Source: Artemia franciscana (Eukaryota; Arthropoda; Branchiopoda; Anostraca; Artemiidae). From it: a DNA stretch of 64,000 nt. The DNA lies in assembly GCF_032884065.1 (NCBI RefSeq), contig NW_027062885.1, forward strand, positions 1 through 64,000. The letters run 5' to 3'. This document shows positions 18,516-28,299 of the stretch, in pieces; within the stretch, counting starts at the first letter, position 1; each line of letters begins with the position of its first letter. The translations under genes and the position numbers were made by a program. Under the pieces are notes generated by a model, which saw only the letters and a program-made list of their open reading frames with translations, was not told where the DNA came from and ran no database searches.

Positions 18516-20383
18516 CTAGCTGTTGGGGTGGCGCTTCGCGCCACCCCAACACCTAGTTGGTGGGGCGCTTCGCGCCCCCCCCAAGCCCCCCCGCACGCGT
18601 AAGTCGTTACGCGCCATAATAGTTACGCGCCATTGTAGTTGTGTCCCTATGTCCCACCTGTGAATATAGATAGATATATATATATGGTTTTAACTACGTA
18701 AAACTTGCGAATATACAACATTCTTTGCTGTCCCATTGTCTTTGCATATAAATAGATTGTCAGGTTTACCGACTCTTGAACATGCAACATATAATGGTCC
18801 ATGGGAAAACAATCTGTATTCAGATCTATACCTCATGATTCTAATGATTGCCCTTGAGCTTTGTTGATGGTGATTGCTAATCGACCATTCCCTGTCCCGG
18901 TGTCCCGGTCGTCATTTACATCCCCTGTTTCCCCCGGTGTCCCCGTTGTAGTTGTGTCCCTGTGTCCCGGTCGTCATTTATATTCCCTGTGTCCCGGGTC
19001 CCGGTCGTCATTTGTATCCCGGTGTCCCGGTCTGTATATACATTCGTTTTTTAGTTTGTTTTTCTCCTTTATTTTTTTCCTTTTTTTTCTTTTTTAGCTT
19101 ATTTAGATTTTTAGATTTTTTAGTTTTTTTATTAGTTTTTAGTTTTTTTTTCTTTTTAGTTTTTTTTGTCCCGGTCGTCATTTATATCCCCCTGTTTCCC
19201 CCGGTGTCCCCGTTGTAGTTGTGTCCCTGTGTCCCGGTCGTCATTTATATTCCCTGTGTCCCGGTCGTCATTTGTATCCCGGTGTACCGGAGTTGTGTCC
19301 CTGTGTCCCGGTCGTCATTTATATTCCCTGTGTCCCGGGTCCCGGTCGTCATTTGTATCCCGGTGTCCCGGTCTGTATATACATTCGTTTTTTAGTTTTG
19401 TTTTTCTCCTTTATTTTTTTCCTTTTTTTTCTTTTTTAGCTTATTTAGATTTTTAGATTTTTTAGTTTTTTTATTAGTTTTTAGTTTTTTTTTCTTTTTA
19501 GTTTTTTTGTCCCGGTCGTCATTTATATCCCCCTGTTTCCCCCGGGTCGTCATTTATACTCCCTGTGTCCCGGTGCTTTGTTGATTGCTAATCGAACATT
19601 CCTTTTGTCCTGGTCGCTTTCTCTTTGAGTGTCGTCATTTATTTTTTTCTTTTTTAGTTCTTTTAGTTTTTACCTTTTTTAGTTTTTTTTAGTTTTTAGT
19701 TTTTTTAGTTTTTTACCTTTTTTTAGTTTTTTTAGTTTTTTTTAGTTTTTTAGCTTTTTTATTTTTTTTATTAGTTTTAGTTTTTTTGTAGTTTTTGCCT
19801 TTTTTTTAGTTTTTTTAGTTTTTTAGCTTTTTTATTAGTTTTTAGTTTTTTTTGTAGTTTTTGCCTTTTTTTAGTTTTTTTAGTTTTTTAGCTTTTTTAT
19901 TTTTTTTATTAGTTTTTAGTTTTTTTTGTAGTTTTTGCCTTTTTTTTCTCTTTGAGTGTCGTCATTTATTAGTTTTTTCCTTTTTTTTTTTAGTTTTTTA
20001 TTGGTTTTTACCTTTATTTTAGCTTATTTTTCAGTTTTTTCCTTTTTTTTTAGTTTTTTTATTTTTTTTAGTTTTTTACCTTTTTTTAGTTTTTTAGTTT
20101 TTTAGCTTTTTACTTTTTTTTATTAGTTTTTAGTTTTTTTTGTAGTTTTTGCCTTTTTTTTAGTTTTTTCAGTTTTTTTTTTAGTTTTTTATTGGTTTTT
20201 ACCTTTATAGTATTTTAGTTTTTTAGCTTTTTTATTTTTTTTTATTAGTTTTTAGTTTTTTTGTAGTTTTTGCCTTTTTTTAGTTTTTTCAGTTTTGACG
20301 TCACCTGATCCAGTTTTTTCAGGTGACGTCACCTGACACATCCATCCATCCATCCATCCACAGACAACTTATTTTTATATAGA
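18516..20383 (-). mobile_element. non-autonomous Helitron, minus strand
   Basis: CTAG at 18516-18519, dual hairpin, extended helicase-tail scrap (18690-18890), an expanded minisatellite with three segments (18895-19040, 19165-19380, 19507-19580), T-rich blocks, TGACGTCA inverted repeat near 20296-20332, and TC start at about 20383. Head to tail with the previous element. The pair is absent from the duplicate locus, so it arrived after the segmental duplication or replaced sequence there. Confidence 0.87.
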
Positions 20384-20395
20384 TAGAAGATATAT

Positions 20396-20456
<61 letters not shown>
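20384..20456. repeat. (AT)n microsatellite
   Basis: AT tract joining the inserted Helitron pair to a truncated Rep/helicase pseudogene. Confidence 0.9.
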
Positions 20457-20458
<2 letters not shown>

Positions 20459-22015
20459 AACTCAGAGGCAATTTAAAAGCGGAATGAGCAGTTCTTTCAC
20501 CAGGTAGCAACCTTGCGGCTATTCTGGACGACGCAATTGCCAACGCTATGTCATTTTTGATCGAATTGATGCCAGAATCAATTTTAACAGAAACGTTTTA
20601 CCAGTACCGCCTGACGCATCCAAAAAGAAGATTTCTCCAAAGTTGTTATCGACACAATGTATTATTTTATCATAAATGTCCTTTTGCTCAGACGTTAACT
20701 TAGAAATATTATTTTGTACCTACGACAATGGATCACTCGTGTTGTAACTTTGTTCACGATCCAATTCTACACATGTCGAAACAGCAGCTTTACGATTAGG
20801 TGAAGGCATTCCCAAATCCTGAAGAGGTTTTTTTGCCATATATAAGCACATATCTTCAATAATAACTAAAATGTAGCTATTAATTTCTGATGTAAAATCA
20901 AGAGTCATATAACCGTTTTCGATGGAGTATATCCTCGGCCATTTTCGATTTATATTTTCCCCATAGCTCTGTAGGAGCTGAAGGATAGCATGAAGTTAGT
21001 ATGATTCCAAACAATGCACGAATTTGACTTGAAGTTGACGTTTCGCACTTGTCATTGATGCAGTTATCCCAGTGTTGGTCATTCTCCAATAAATTCAGAG
21101 CTTGGCATGCACTACGGTATAAAGGTAATAAAGTAATAACGGTAATAACGGTAATAAAGGGTATGTTGATTGGGGTGAATGGTGTAGAGTCTTCCTATCG
21201 TGGTATCTTTTAAGATGGTTGGTTGGCCGTCGACTGACTTACCCTGTTTTCGACGGTAAAAATGATTCATTTTTCAGCATTCCACGTGTAATACGAAGGT
21301 ATTTCAGTATACAGCAGTTTTTTTTTACAGAAGAAGCATTTTGACATAACGAAAAGAAAGCAGTTAACAATTTATCCGGTGGATTCAGGGCTCTTTGTTG
21401 CACGTTGGATTCCAAAAAATAAACACGTTGGCTATTCTGTAAGTGTACCGCTAAGTGAAAAACAGCTGGACTTCGTTCATGTATCGTAAATGAAAGAGTT
21501 CGCCAAACAGCTTCAAAACTGCTTATTTATCTTCCAGCCTGATATTGCGCGATTTCCTCAACATCACTGATTTCGAACTGCAAGCCAAAAACTGCCATGT
21601 AGCTGCATTTGGTGACGTATTTACATATGTATTTGATTGCCTTTACGGAGTTACAGTACTTAACATTTATGTGTATATTAAATGTTTTTGACAATAAAGG
21701 TGAATATGGAACAACCCACTGAATATCTACTTCGATGGTGGTACCGTGATGCTTCTTTATTATTGCTGTTTTACAACCATTTTCAGTAGATCTTTTATAT
21801 TGTGGGTAACCATCATTGCCAGTAATTTTCTTGGGTACTAAAAGTCGAGTATATTTCTTTGTGCACCTTCCTTTGGCCATGTATGGTGATTTTTCATTCA
21901 GTGCACCGCAAGGTCCATGTATCATATTTTTAACCACAAATCATATAAGCCCTTATCGACATTTTCATCAGGAATTTCAGCGGAAATCACATCGTCAATT
22001 TCATTAGAACTAATT
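20457..22015 (-). pseudogene. Helitron Rep/helicase fragment
   Basis: On the minus strand it reads from 'NMIHGPCGALNEKSPYMAKG' (about 21930) through 'GNDGYPQY', the Tyr motif 'YICKYVTKC' and 'QYQAGR', then the linker region 'NDQHWDNCIND' (about 21080) and 'DMCLYMAKKPLQDLGMPSP' (about 20850). It ends after a Walker A-like GGTGKT (about 20605) within the helicase, where (AT)n cuts it off. It lacks the Rep HUH region and the helicase C-terminus, has several frameshifts, and carries a 'taataacgg' simple-repeat insertion at 21120-21165. Confidence 0.88.
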
Positions 22016-23589
22016 TTATTATATTTACAATCGACAATGAAAGCTAGTATCTAATACACAAATCAATCAATCTATTAATATTGTGAAATGTTTAATAAGT
22101 CCTGCTAAAGGTTTTTTGACCCAATAAGACTTGACCCAAGTTCTTTTGGGCCTAAAATGCGATTTGAAATACAATAACTATTACATTAAAAAAAGAGAGA
22201 GAGAACACACACTAGAATACAGAAAGTCAGCAGTGACGGCATAAGGCTTTAAAACCGATAGATACGGAATATACTATTGGGGCTACTGACCCCTCAAGAC
22301 GTTATTACACATACCTGGGTCTTACACAACACTATACTACAGCTGTATGCTATTGTATAGCATATCTGATTGTTGAGTGATGCTATTGTATACCTGTTTA
22401 TTACGTAACTAAATAGTAATCTTTGCTCAGATTCAATCGAACAGCAGTTTCTAAGTACAATTATATTTTTTTAACATGCGAAAAAGAGTAAGAAACCCTT
22501 CTATAACGATTTAGTTAAACTCCTAACCTATTCACTGCTCCTTCTCTAACCAGTGTAATTAGATTTTTCCATAGTGAATACAAAAATGATGATGGCACAA
22601 AAAACTATTGTCACTAAAAATCGTAAACCCTGCCGTACAATCATTGGCGTGGCAAGAATCCTAGTTCTTAGGGAGGGGGAAATATCACAAAGGTCTTTGT
22701 AGCTACTTTGTAAACAAAGTACGTACTTCAGATTTACCCAATGACACTTATATAGTACCCATGTATAATGAAATATTTTGATCCTTGATGTAATAGGAGC
22801 TTAAGGCTAATGTTTTTCTTACTATAGAGCGTAATCGTCTCTTACAAGGTTACCGCCAACGCAGTGAATTACAAACAGGAAAAGACTATGGCCTTTTGTT
22901 AGTTTAATTTAATTTAATAGTAAGAGACGAACGTCCGACAATCAGGAAGCTAAGTAAGTTAGGTTGCTAGTAATGCATAATACTTCAGTCACTTGGGGCT
23001 ATAGTTTGTCCTTCAATGTAAACTTTTTATAAGTTAGTTCGTTCTTTACTGTGAAAGTTGGACCTGATCGTCTCTTGCTAGGTTGCTAGCTACCACTGCA
23101 ACCCGGATAAGCGATGTCATAAGAGGTGATGTCATAACATTTTTGTTTTTCTATTTACGTCATACATGGTTCTAATGAAACTTGTATAAAATCCTCAAAG
23201 AAAAACAGTAGAGCAACGAAATTCGTACTTGAGGCTATTCATAATAAGATTTTATTATTACAGAGATATGGGCTTGAACTAATTTGAACCACTCAGTATT
23301 CTTCAGCCAATCGGAAAATTCTACGAAAATTCTGATTCGTCTTAATTAGTGCTAATGAAATCTCGGTATAAGTAAAATCTTATTTTAAATGGGCTTATAC
23401 TTTATGATTATCTTTCAGTTTGCCTTTAATATCGAAAAATTTATTATTTTATTTTTCATTTTCTAAATTATTTCTCATTCTTTCATAAAAGGTGTGGAAT
23501 AAGAGTCTTAATAAAGTGTCTACAATATGAATAATAATAAGGTGTCTTAATAAGAGGTGTAGCTCATTCCTTAAAAAAAAGAAAACGGG
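22016..23589. other. non-coding DNA with dispersed-repeat tails
   Basis: No convincing gene. It holds two copies of a dispersed motif built around 'atcgtctcttac...ctaccgctgcaacccggat' (about 22813-22860 and 23042-23110), the first followed by 'aaacaggaaaagactatggcc' material also seen after the copy at 26190. The rest is unrecognised and AT-rich. The duplicate is 51656-53229. Confidence 0.7.
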
Positions 23590-23874
23590 GACTTGGGAGA
23601 CAATATAATAATTCAATATATAACAAACATATCTATTCTCTTTAAACAAGCAACTGTGTATTTTGCTTTTCTTGCTTTTACCAATGTATAATCAAAATCC
23701 TTAAAGTAAAGAATTATTTCTGTTTGTCATAAAATCTAAAACAGTTTAGTACAACGGCTCAGTTTGAGCAGACATTTTTTTATGTTAATTCATACTTGCC
23801 ATTACATCTCAGCTTTAGTTTGAAGCTGGAAAAAAAAGATACAAGTCAAAGTTTGAGTGTCAAAGAAGAATTCA
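23590..23874 (+). promoter_or_regulatory. conserved 5' flank of zinc-finger paralogue
   Basis: The plus-strand version of the flank shared by all five zinc-finger copies. An in-frame TGA (23854-23856) lies directly before the open frame, and the first ATG is at 23875. 'acatctcag' and 'ctttag' around 23810-23820 are candidate splice acceptors. Function is inferred only from conservation among paralogues. Confidence 0.4.
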
Positions 23875-25269
23875 ATGAATAAAGGAGCCTCTGATCATGC
23901 GATCAATTTCGCAAAAGAAACCCATCAGTCCAATCTGTTAAAAACGAACTGTACTGAAGCTGAACTATCGAATACAGTAGTCTCATCAGCTGAAGAAACC
24001 ACCAGACAAAAAGAAGAGGACGCGGAAAATCAGAAGAATGAAATATCTTTTCAAAATGATGAGAAACGATCTATAAGCAATAATCTTATGAGACACCTGA
24101 CACTTCAAACTAGTAAACACCAGACGATCCACACCGAGGAAAAGCCATTCAAGTGTGATGTATGCAAGAAAAGTTTTAATCTGAAGGGTAATCTTGCCAA
24201 ACACATGAGAATCCACACCGGGGAAAAGCCATTCAAGTGTGACATATGTAAATACAGCTCTAATTGGAAGAGTGCTCTTGCCGTACACATGAGAACCCAC
24301 ACAGGTGAAAAGCCATTCAAGTGTGATGTATGCAAGCGCAGTTTTAAACAGAAGAGTACGCTTGCCATACACATGAGAATCCACACCGGGGAAAAGCCAT
24401 TCAAGTGTGATGTATGCAAGAAAAGTTTTAATCTGAAGGGTAATCTTTCCAAACACATGAGAATCCACACCGGGGAAAAGCCATTCAAGTGTGACATATG
24501 TAAATACAGCTCTAATTGGAAGCATGCTCTTGCCATACACATGAGAACCCACACCGGGGAAAAGCCATTCAAGTGTGATGTATGCAAGAAAACTTTTAAT
24601 CAGAACGGTAATCTTAACATACACATGAGAGTCCACACCGGGGAAAACCCACTCAAGTGTAGCATATGTAAGTACAGCTCTAATTGCAAGAGTGCTCTTG
24701 CCGTACACATGAGAACCCACACAGGTGAAAAGCCAATCAAGTGTGATGTATGCAAGCGCAGTTTTAAACAGAAGAGTACGCTTGCCATACCAATGAGAAT
24801 CCACACCGGGGAAAAGCCATTCAAGTGTGATGTATGCAAGCACAGTTTTAATCAGAAGAGTACACTTGCCATAAACATGAGAACACACACCGGGGAAAAG
24901 TCATTCAAGTGTAATGTATGTAAGCACAGTGTCAATGTCAAGGGTAATCTTGCAATACACATGAGAATCCACACCGGTGAAAAGCCATTCAAGTGTGATG
25001 TATGCAAGCACAGTTTTAATCAGAAGAGTAATCTTGCCATACATATGAGAATCCACACTGGGGAAAAGCCATTCAAGTGTGATGTATGCAAGCACAGTTT
25101 TAATCAGAAGATTCATCTTGCCAACCACATGAGAACACACACCGGGGAAAAGCCATTCAAGTGTGATGTATGCAAGCACAGATTTAATCAGAAGGGTTAT
25201 CTTTCGATACACATGAGAACACACACCGGTGAAAAGCCATTCAACTCTGAAATAGGTAAGCAGTTTTAA
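23875..25269 (+). CDS. C2H2 zinc-finger protein, 13 fingers (copy A)
   Basis: Putative nuclear DNA-binding protein of about 464 residues from the first ATG (the open frame extends upstream only through a GTG). The polar N-terminus has no recognised effector domain. Thirteen C-x2-C-x12-H-x3-H fingers follow with TGEKPFKC linkers. Fingers 8 and 9 have lost their first zinc-binding His (LAIP, LAIN), which would break the array in the middle. Two fingers fewer than copies at 38692 and 53512, from unequal exchange inside the array. The frame ends at 'FNSEIGKQF' because two bases are missing from a finger ('gtaagcag' versus 'gtaagcacag' in the minus-strand family). The same deletion is in all three plus-strand copies. 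Possibly decaying, possibly a working short form. Confidence 0.75.
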   Translation: MNKGASDHAINFAKETHQSNLLKTNCTEAELSNTVVSSAEETTRQKEEDAENQKNEISFQNDEKRSISNNLMRHLTLQTSKHQTIHTEEKPFKCDVCKKSFNLKGNLAKHMRIHTGEKPFKCDICKYSSNWKSALAVHMRTHTGEKPFKCDVCKRSFKQKSTLAIHMRIHTGEKPFKCDVCKKSFNLKGNLSKHMRIHTGEKPFKCDICKYSSNWKHALAIHMRTHTGEKPFKCDVCKKTFNQNGNLNIHMRVHTGENPLKCSICKYSSNCKSALAVHMRTHTGEKPIKCDVCKRSFKQKSTLAIPMRIHTGEKPFKCDVCKHSFNQKSTLAINMRTHTGEKSFKCNVCKHSVNVKGNLAIHMRIHTGEKPFKCDVCKHSFNQKSNLAIHMRIHTGEKPFKCDVCKHSFNQKIHLANHMRTHTGEKPFKCDVCKHRFNQKGYLSIHMRTHTGEKPFNSEIGKQF

Positions 25270-25580
25270 TTGGGACAAGAATCTTGCCATACACATGAGA
25301 ACCCACCTCGGTGAAAAGTCATTCAAGTGTGATGCATGCAAGCGCAGTTTTAATCAGAAGAGCAATCTTGCCATGCACATGAGAACCCACTCTTGCCATA
25401 CGCATGAGAACTCACACTTGGGAAAATCCATTCAAGTGTGATGTATGTAAGCACAGTTCTAACTAGAAGAATGTTCTTGTCACAGGCATGAGAACCCACA
25501 CTTGTTAAAAGTCATTCAAGTGTGATGTATGCAAGCGCAGTTTTAATGTCAAGGTTAAATTTGTCATGTACATGAGAACC
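25270..25580 (+). pseudogene. decayed zinc-finger tail of copy A
   Basis: Beyond the stop, finger sequence continues in other frames: '[13 protein letters not shown]', 'CDACKRSFNQKSNLAMHM', a partial-repeat frame break ('THSCHTHENSH'), then fingers with TAG ('SSN*KN') and TAA stops and eroded His residues. The same stops at the same finger positions occur in the minus-strand family, so this decay predates their split. Confidence 0.75.
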
Positions 25581-25780
25581 AAACAAATACAAAGTCGAAA
25601 CAATAGGGAAAATCTTTTCAAGACAGTGGAAATCAATTCTGTGAATATTTCGGCCCTATGTCCAAGGGCTGTCTTCAGCACAATACGAGAAAGAGAGACA
25701 AAAACTATGTATATATGAATAAACTTACATTAAAATGCGAAAATTAAAACTAATAATGTTAAAAACTTTTTAAAAACAGC
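25581..25780 (-). repeat. dispersed repeat with hammerhead-like core
   Basis: On the minus strand it contains CTGAAGA, a short GC stem (GCCCT/AGGGC) and GAAA (25648-25678), flanked by 'gtgctg' and 'atattcac'. The same ~200-base unit lies in the three zinc-finger segments and independently at about 44945-45130, so it is a true dispersed element. The arrangement recalls the hammerhead ribozymes carried by Penelope-like retroelements, but the stem joints are imperfect and no reverse transcriptase is seen nearby. Confidence 0.45.
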
Positions 25781-25920
25781 CCTAGCATCCTTACTTCAAC
25801 GAAGTTCAACCAGGACTCGTTGAAAGTAATTCCTTGTACATTAAAACGCATTAAATTACATTAAAATGCAATTTTTTTTAAATATATTTTTTTTAATTCT
25901 GAAAGGTTTTAAAATACATC
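25781..25920. other. non-coding AT-rich spacer
   Basis: Short unrecognised spacer with 'acattaaaacgcattaaattacattaaaatgc' type AT repeats. No gene. Confidence 0.5.
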
Positions 25921-25944
25921 AGTTTCCTATCAAATGAGTTATTC

Positions 25945-26360
25945 AACACCTCTATGATTTTCCAGTGCCGAGCTACCTGAGGTGAAAAACGGAAAAAAAT
26001 GCCGTGGATGCAGAATATCCTGGTTGCCACTTTTCTTGATTTTCAAACCAATATATTTTACTTTTTATTCAAGACAAGGTACAGTTAGTTTCCTAAACAG
26101 GGGTATTTGGCAAGGCGGGTCTATTGGTGTACTTTTTTTTTATCTGACTCTAGTTTTAGGTGTTGTGGGACATTTGTTTTTTACTACAAGGGGTGATCAT
26201 CTCTTACAAGGCTTCTACCTACCGCTGCAACCCGGACTAGGCTACTAGCTACCGCCGTAAAAATGAATTTAATATAATATTTTAAACATGCTCTTTCCTG
26301 TTACAAACAGGAAAAGCCTATGGCTTTTTCTTATTTGGAATAGTAAGAGGAAGAACTTCA
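25945..26360 (+). repeat. unnamed dispersed repeat, copy 1
   Basis: Begins 'ctatgattttccagtgcc', continues with 'ttgattttcaa' and 'ggcaaggcgggtctattggtg', and ends in the 'gatcatctcttac...ctaccgctgcaacccgg' motif plus 'aaacaggaaaagcctatggc'. A diverged second copy with the same order lies at 27085-27385. Family unknown to me; no open frame. Confidence 0.55.
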
Positions 26361-26553
26361 GAGAGGGAGGTATTAAAATAAACCCTATATGTGCCATGGT
26401 TTGTTCTTCAATAGATTTCAGCTATCTCTACAGCCACGATACCGATGGGACTTAAATAATCCCCATTTGGAGTTAACCAGCCCGATTTTTGTGTAATTTT
26501 TTAGTGTCTTAGCGAATTTATTGTCTTGGCCTATTCATAAATCATTATTCATA

Positions 26554-26625
26554 TGTCTGTGATTAACAATGGTAAGCATACCCGCTTGTCACGTGGGTGA
26601 CCGGGGTTCGATTCCTCCTTGGAGA
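26554..26625 (+). tRNA. tRNA-Asp(GTC)-like sequence, degenerate
   Basis: A 72-base stretch aligns along a tRNA-Asp: a D-arm-like 'caatggtaagc', anticodon stem CCCGC/GTGGG with loop TTGTCAC (anticodon GTC), and T arm with loop TTCGATT (4 of 5 pairs). The acceptor stem does not pair well, so it is probably a pseudo-tRNA or the head of a tRNA-derived repeat rather than a working gene. Confidence 0.5.
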
Positions 26626-26651
26626 CAATTTATTAACATATTGACTTCAAG

Positions 26652-26722
26652 TCCCCGATGGTACTGTGGTAAGCAAACTCGCTTGTCACGTAGGAGATCA
26701 GGGTTAAATTCCCTGTTGGAAG
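26652..26722 (+). tRNA. second tRNA-Asp(GTC)-like sequence, degenerate
   Basis: Starts 'tccccgatggtactgtgg' and has the same anticodon loop TTGTCAC, a weak anticodon stem, and a perfect five-pair T stem (CAGGG/CCCTG) with an altered loop (TTAAATT). It sits 26 bases after the first. The tandem pair is duplicated at 56369-56537. Likely pseudogenes. Confidence 0.45.
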
Positions 26723-27084
26723 AAATTTTTAATATATTGACTCTAAATATAACCATACAAGCCTATACTATTTTTATGTTGCCTATGCAAGTTATAATAT
26801 TCTAGAGTTTGTTCTTTCTTATGATTTTCATAAAAAATTGATTCCTCTAATTATGCATTTCTTGTATTATTATCTTGTCCAGTGGTTAACTTGTATAAAT
26901 ATTGTATTCACTTGTTACCAAACATGGTTATAAGCTATATGATTATAACATCCTTCATCAAGTTTTTACAGGAAAATGTAGTTTTTTTTGTCAAGATTTA
27001 TTCTATTTTAAAAACTATTTTGTTTTTAATTACAAAAGGTTCAAGATGTAGCGGTTTCATTTAAAGTCAGCCATTATACAGCTT
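26723..27084. other. non-coding DNA, nothing recognised
   Basis: AT-rich sequence of ordinary complexity with no convincing coding region, repeat or RNA. Confidence 0.5.
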
Positions 27085-27385
27085 TCTATGATTTTCCAGT
27101 GCCCAGTTGCTTAGGAGAAAAAACGGAAAGAAAAAAGATCCCACATATGCAGATTGTCGTGGTTGCATCCACTTTTTCTTGATTTTCAAGCCAATTAGTT
27201 TCATCGTTGTTCAGGCCAAGAGACGGTAAAATTTCTATAAAGAGGCATTGGAAAAGGCGGTACTAATAGTGTACTTCTTATTTGATCAGATTTTTTTTGG
27301 GATTTATGGATTATTTTAGTTTTTACTATGAAGCTTAATCGTCTCTTACTAGGTTGCTAGCTACCGCTATAACCCGGATCTTTAA
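27085..27385 (+). repeat. unnamed dispersed repeat, copy 2
   Basis: Diverged copy of the 25945-26360 repeat in the same order: 'tatgattttccagtgccc', 'tcttgattttcaagccaat', 'gaaaaggcggtactaatagtg', 'tttttactatgaag', then the 'atcgtctcttactaggttgctagctaccgct' tail. Confidence 0.55.
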
Positions 27386-27589
27386 GATAAACTTCATTAA
27401 TCATATATTTAATATATCCTATATGTTCGTTAGGAATTAGTTAGGAAGGCTGGCTTTCATCAGATTTACCCGAGTTTGAATCCGAATTGCAAAGTAAATT
27501 TGTTTATACTATCTTATCTAAAGATAAGTGTGTGTTGCATCATTATCTATGTAACGATTCTTTATAATATTTCAATTAGTATTAGTATG

Positions 27590-27670
27590 GACTACACTTC
27601 GCTCTATAATGTAACTATGGGACGTGATCGTCTCCTACTAGATTGCTAGCTACCGCTGCAACCGGGATTT
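27590..27670 (+). repeat. tail motif of unnamed dispersed repeat
   Basis: 'gatcgtctcctactagattgctagctaccgctgcaacc' with the upstream 'gtaactatggga' but without the rest of the repeat body, like a 5'-truncated insertion. Its counterpart in the other block is near 57430-57485. Confidence 0.5.
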
Positions 27671-27819
27671 AGGTTCATCCTACTTAAAAAAGTGAAGATA
27701 ATATGAATGAGCCACAGAGTTCAGTTTCTTTAGACTTGAGTTCTTTCTTCACTATGAAACCTTCACTATGAATCTGTATTGAACAATATGTTGCACGGAA
27801 AATCTGGCTTTATCTCAGA

Positions 27820-28010
27820 TTTTAAAGAAAGATTAAGACGGCTAGGCCAGTTCTACGGGTGACGAATAACAGATTGTCAAAGATTCTACTTTTTGGCCTT
27901 TTATCTGGGGTCAAATGAAAAGTAAGCTGTCTAAAACTCGGGTGGTAAGCGGTCGTAAGAAAGGATTTAAAGAATATTGGAACTGTATTGAATGGAGAAA
28001 AAGGTGAAAC
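27820..28010 (+). pseudogene. LINE reverse-transcriptase tail remnant
   Basis: Conceptual translation, with stops, gives 'LRRLGQF' followed by 'ITDCQRF' and a basic 'GRKKGFKEYWNCIEWRKR'-like end. This matches the layout of the C-terminal 'RWLGHVxRM...DRLPK' segment typical of non-LTR retrotransposon ORF2 proteins. Heavily decayed; family not assigned. Confidence 0.4.
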
Positions 28011-28299
28011 TTATGTATAACCAAGGAGCAACCAAAAGTTATTTTTAGTTGTAGTAAAAGTAGTAGTCAATTCAAAGAGAAAATAGAGACTAGTGTTTGT
28101 AGTACCATACTAAAAAGTCTGTTGAAATTCCATCGATCTATTTATGCGACGTATTTTCAAATTAGTAAATCAAATTACTGCTTATTCCAGGAAAGAAAAA
28201 TAGGCCTAGCTTTTTAAAACCAGGTTATCTAATTCTAAGCACCAAATCTAGACTGACAAGGAAATTCGTTTCTACTATTATTGCTACTATAAAGTCACT

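Noticed and set aside
23857-23859. GTG (and TTG at 16390-16392) as zinc-finger start codons
   Set aside because: Non-ATG initiation is unlikely in an animal nuclear gene; the first ATG downstream, or an unseen upstream exon, is preferred.
23986-24888. Long frames antisense to the zinc-finger genes ('[15 protein letters not shown]' type)
   Set aside because: They are mirror images of the repeated finger-coding sequence; the C2H2 frame on the other strand is clearly the real one.
24120-25250. A CRISPR-like regular repeat array (84-base period)
   Set aside because: The period is exactly one zinc finger (28 codons), with no unique spacers and a eukaryotic context.
25982-26248. Open frame starting 'MKNGKKCRGCRIS' (also at 40977 and 55796)
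   Set aside because: It lies within an unnamed dispersed repeat, frame length varies between near-identical copies through single-base differences, and there is no recognised domain.
26554-26722. Working tRNA-Asp genes
   Set aside because: Acceptor stems do not pair and the T loop of the second is altered, so they are listed only as tRNA-like.
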